Assembly: GCA_000432915.1 (NCBI GenBank)
Contig: HF995252.1
Location: 5,882-69,881 of the forward strand
DNA length: 64,000 bases
Reading direction: 5' to 3'
DNA from: Firmicutes bacterium CAG:194
GTDB taxonomy: Bacteria > Bacillota > Clostridia > Lachnospirales > Lachnospiraceae
The position numbers and the translations under genes are program-made. A model generated the notes under the pieces. That model saw only the letters and a program-made list of their open reading frames with translations. It was not told the DNA's origin and did no database searches. The first letter of the stretch is position 1, and the number at the start of each line of letters is the position of its first letter. Of the stretch, positions 61,917 to 64,000 are shown one piece after another.

Positions 61917-63311
61917 ATGATGAATCATATAAAACCAAGAACTGGGATTACCTGTATTTCAATTGCTGCCTGCGTCTTCCTGAGCGCCTGCCAGCTAGCT
62001 GATCCGCAGGCAGATACCCCTGCAGCAGATACAACAGGCACAACAGGGCAGTTGGAGTTTCAGCCGGATACGGTCGAAAACATTCCGCAGGCTGAAAGCA
62101 TTGACAACGCGCGGATTTCCATTGATCTGAGTCAATACTACATCACCAATACCGGTGATCCGACTAATCTATATCATGTTGATGAGAATCAGGTCTTGTG
62201 GGGATGCGGAAGCAATCATTACGGCCAACTCGGACAGGGCATTCAGGACGAGGACTTTCATAATGAATATGTGAAAATCGCTGATAATGTCATTCATACC
62301 GATTACTCCCAGTCTGGGTTTTCCATCTATCTGACTTCAGATCATAAGCTTTATGGATTTGGAAATGCAGGAAGCGGCGCATTGCAGCAATATGATTCGT
62401 TTGACTGGGATCGGTATATAAATGCAGAGCACTACGTAATCACCCGTCCTGTCTTAATGATGGAGAATGTCGCCTATGCCCGATGTGGCAGGGATGACAT
62501 TGTCTGTCTTGCCGAGAATGGTGAAGTGTGGACCTGGGGAACCATTGCAATCGAAGGCGGTTATCAGTCAACAGATGTGCTGTTCTATCCGGAACCAAGA
62601 AAAATCTTTGACGATGCGGCATTTATTACCGGAGGCTGGTTTAATCACGCGATTCTGAAATCAGATGGGACTGTATGGACCTGGGGTTATAATGCGGCCT
62701 GGAACTGCGGCGTCGATCATCCTGAGGTCGTTGATACACCCGTACGGGTGGCGGAAGATGCCTGCATGGTCTGGACAGGCAGTATGCAGTTAAATTCAGA
62801 TGTTACGGACATAGGTCAGTTTGAAGGCATATATCCGCGCTTCATGGATAATACAATTGTTCAGAAATCGGACGGCTCGTATTGGATCTGCGGAGAGAAT
62901 GTCGGAACAACTGAAAAGGTAGTTCATGGAGCGGAAGCGGATTATACAGTAGTCTGTTCGTATGAGTTTTTGCCTTATAATGCAAATGCTATCGAAGATG
63001 GAACATACTGCGATGATATGGGGTCTGAACTTATCATTTCGCATAATGACGGAAATACCTATTCGATAGACTTTGGTGTGTATAAAGTAGCTTATTTTGA
63101 AGACGCCATTGGCGAATATGATCCTGAGACAGGAATCTTACATTTCAGCGGGAAAGAGTTTGCAGCAGATATGGCAGATTTGGGAACGGTCTCCGCAGAT
63201 ATAACAATTGAAGATGATCACTTAGTGGTTACAATTACCGATTGGGCATTTGATAATTACCTTCCGAATGGTTCTATGCTGGATTTTTATAAACAGCCTG
63301 AGGAAGAGTGA
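61917..63311 (+). CDS. RCC1-repeat lipoprotein
   Basis: 464 residues. Signal peptide with lipobox LSAC (Cys about 25), then a Thr/Ala/Asp-rich linker and RCC1-type propeller repeats: VLWGCGSNHYGQLGQG, KLYGFGNAGSGAL, EVWTWGTIAIEGG and TVWTWGYNAAWNCG. From about residue 365 a different beta domain begins. Surface-anchored RCC1 proteins often mediate binding; the ligand is unknown. RBS GAAGGAG. The next small gene starts 27 bp downstream and may be co-transcribed. Confidence 0.82.
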   Translation: MMNHIKPRTGITCISIAACVFLSACQLADPQADTPAADTTGTTGQLEFQPDTVENIPQAESIDNARISIDLSQYYITNTGDPTNLYHVDENQVLWGCGSNHYGQLGQGIQDEDFHNEYVKIADNVIHTDYSQSGFSIYLTSDHKLYGFGNAGSGALQQYDSFDWDRYINAEHYVITRPVLMMENVAYARCGRDDIVCLAENGEVWTWGTIAIEGGYQSTDVLFYPEPRKIFDDAAFITGGWFNHAILKSDGTVWTWGYNAAWNCGVDHPEVVDTPVRVAEDACMVWTGSMQLNSDVTDIGQFEGIYPRFMDNTIVQKSDGSYWICGENVGTTEKVVHGAEADYTVVCSYEFLPYNANAIEDGTYCDDMGSELIISHNDGNTYSIDFGVYKVAYFEDAIGEYDPETGILHFSGKEFAADMADLGTVSADITIEDDHLVVTITDWAFDNYLPNGSMLDFYKQPEEE

Positions 63312-63338
63312 AAATCGGAAGTTGAAGGAGGAACAAGT

Positions 63339-63656
63339 ATGGAAGGCAAGATGACAAAAATTGAAAAAATAATGGCTATTTGTTCATTGTTAATCCTAAT
63401 CACTGCGATTATTGTAAGAGGTGTTATAGGAGTTAATGATTCAGGAGTTTTAGTTATTCTCTCTTTTGCAGGACTCCTTATGTGGGTAATTTTTCTGATA
63501 TGTGCTTTTTTTCCATCAGACTGGAGGATGACTGAAAAACAAAAGGCTAAAATCTTGAATCGAGTGGAATATCAAAATAAATATAGGAGAACTCTTATTA
63601 TTATTGACGCGATTTTAGCAGTAATTTTTGCTGTTATGATAATGACATTAGGATAG
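63339..63656 (+). CDS. Small three-helix membrane protein
   Basis: 105 residues with hydrophobic segments at about 11-27, 32-54 and 83-104, and a charged loop (DWRMTEKQKAKILNRVEYQNKYRR) between the last two. RBS GAAGGAGG. Follows the RCC1 lipoprotein gene by 27 bp. No family recognised. Confidence 0.6.
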   Translation: MEGKMTKIEKIMAICSLLILITAIIVRGVIGVNDSGVLVILSFAGLLMWVIFLICAFFPSDWRMTEKQKAKILNRVEYQNKYRRTLIIIDAILAVIFAVMIMTLG

Positions 63657-63808
63657 GTGAGAATTCCAGTTTGTAGCATTGATTGACTAAGTGATTGACA
63701 ATGAAAATGACACCGCTGAACTACTTTCTTTATGCGGTTTGTGGGAGTTCATAACATTTCGAATCCCCGATCTTGATGTTTGGAAATAGAAAAGGAAATG
63801 GGAGAAAC

Positions 63809-64000
63809 ATGGACAAGGTATATCTGGTAGGCGTGGATACGCAAAATGACAGACAATTTGAACGTTCTATGGCAGAGCTTGCAGAGTTGGCAAATGCTTG
63901 CGAGATGGAAGTAGTGGGAAACTGTGTGCAGCACACACAGATCAATAAAGCAATTTATGTAGGACCGGGAAAACTGGAGCAGATCAGAGAAGAAGCGGAA
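63809..64000 (+). CDS. hflX: GTPase HflX, N-terminal part (runs off window)
   Basis: The first 64 codons only. MDKVYLVGVDTQND, then MAELAELANACEMEVVGNCVQ and INKAIYVGPGKLEQI, match the HflX N-terminal domain (the VGxGK motif is diagnostic). HflX is a ribosome-binding GTPase that rescues or splits stalled ribosomes; the GTPase domain lies beyond the window. The start at 63809 has GGGAGA upstream; an ATG at 63798 overlaps that RBS in another frame. Confidence 0.9.
   Translation, partial: MDKVYLVGVDTQNDRQFERSMAELAELANACEMEVVGNCVQHTQINKAIYVGPGKLEQIREEAE

Overview
The window reads as chromosome of a low-to-mid GC Gram-positive anaerobe of the class Clostridia, most likely family Lachnospiraceae. 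Support: a DUF5717/DUF5716 gene pair typical of that family, the Firmicutes order dgt-dnaG-rpoD-trmK-Nif3, an infC-rpmI-rplT operon with a long attenuator leader, DUF1540 and SEC-C small proteins, a yjdF gene with its riboswitch, and many sigma-A promoters with 17-bp spacing. The species cannot be fixed from sequence alone.

Layout. 0-5.8 kb: a three-gene cassette of unknown function (large helical-repeat protein cut by the window edge, Hsp70/actin-like ATPase, membrane coiled-coil protein). 5.8-7.3 kb: amino-acid ABC permease and ATPase. 7.3-15.3 kb: purine genes purF (broken by a 38-bp insertion), purB and purA, plus a LysR regulator, a DUF5684 membrane protein and an M18 aminopeptidase. 15.5-22 kb: membrane pseudokinase, small cysteine-rich and membrane proteins, a solute-binding-like lipoprotein, a MATE exporter. 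22-25.5 kb: infC (AUU start)-rpmI-rplT, pepD, shikimate kinase. 25.5-33.5 kb: C26 peptidase, SGNH esterase, Cof phosphatase, heterodimeric ABC exporter, GT39-like membrane protein. 33.5-36 kb: LytTR/GHKL two-component system followed by a small transcription unit.

36-44.7 kb is an AT-rich accessory region made largely of damaged genes: an Rpn-type nuclease, orphan polymorphic-toxin and immunity modules, a truncated SIR2 defence protein, an orphan ATP-grasp ligase, a tyrosine recombinase, and a 2.15-kb element remnant inserted in tRNA-Leu(AAG), flanked by 23-bp att repeats and holding a truncated integrase, a truncated HUH Rep and a GNAT acetyltransferase. 44.7-48.4 kb: AraC pseudogene, GH13 alpha-glucosidase, FliD-like protein, tRNA-Leu(CAG). 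48.6-56.4 kb: dgt, dnaG, rpoD, trmK, Nif3-like, uridine-kinase-like, then a repeat cluster and rnpB. 56.4-60 kb: MBOAT/SGNH acyltransferase pair and an HMGL-like aldolase. 60-64 kb: MITE-like palindrome, LUD protein, yjdF riboswitch and yjdF, RCC1-like lipoprotein, small membrane protein, start of hflX.

The best candidate for something undescribed is at 35613-35990. Directly after the GHKL kinase lie two 9-bp LytTR-type boxes in direct repeat, 12 bp apart, then a promoter-like TAAAAT, a strong RBS, a 16-residue Trp-Trp peptide ORF (MLLDCSILWWLFKLIG), a 58-residue ORF coupled to it by TAATG, and a 13-bp-stem terminator. This looks like a response-regulator-controlled micro-operon. The same DNA can fold as a three-way-junction RNA, so a regulatory RNA is the main alternative.
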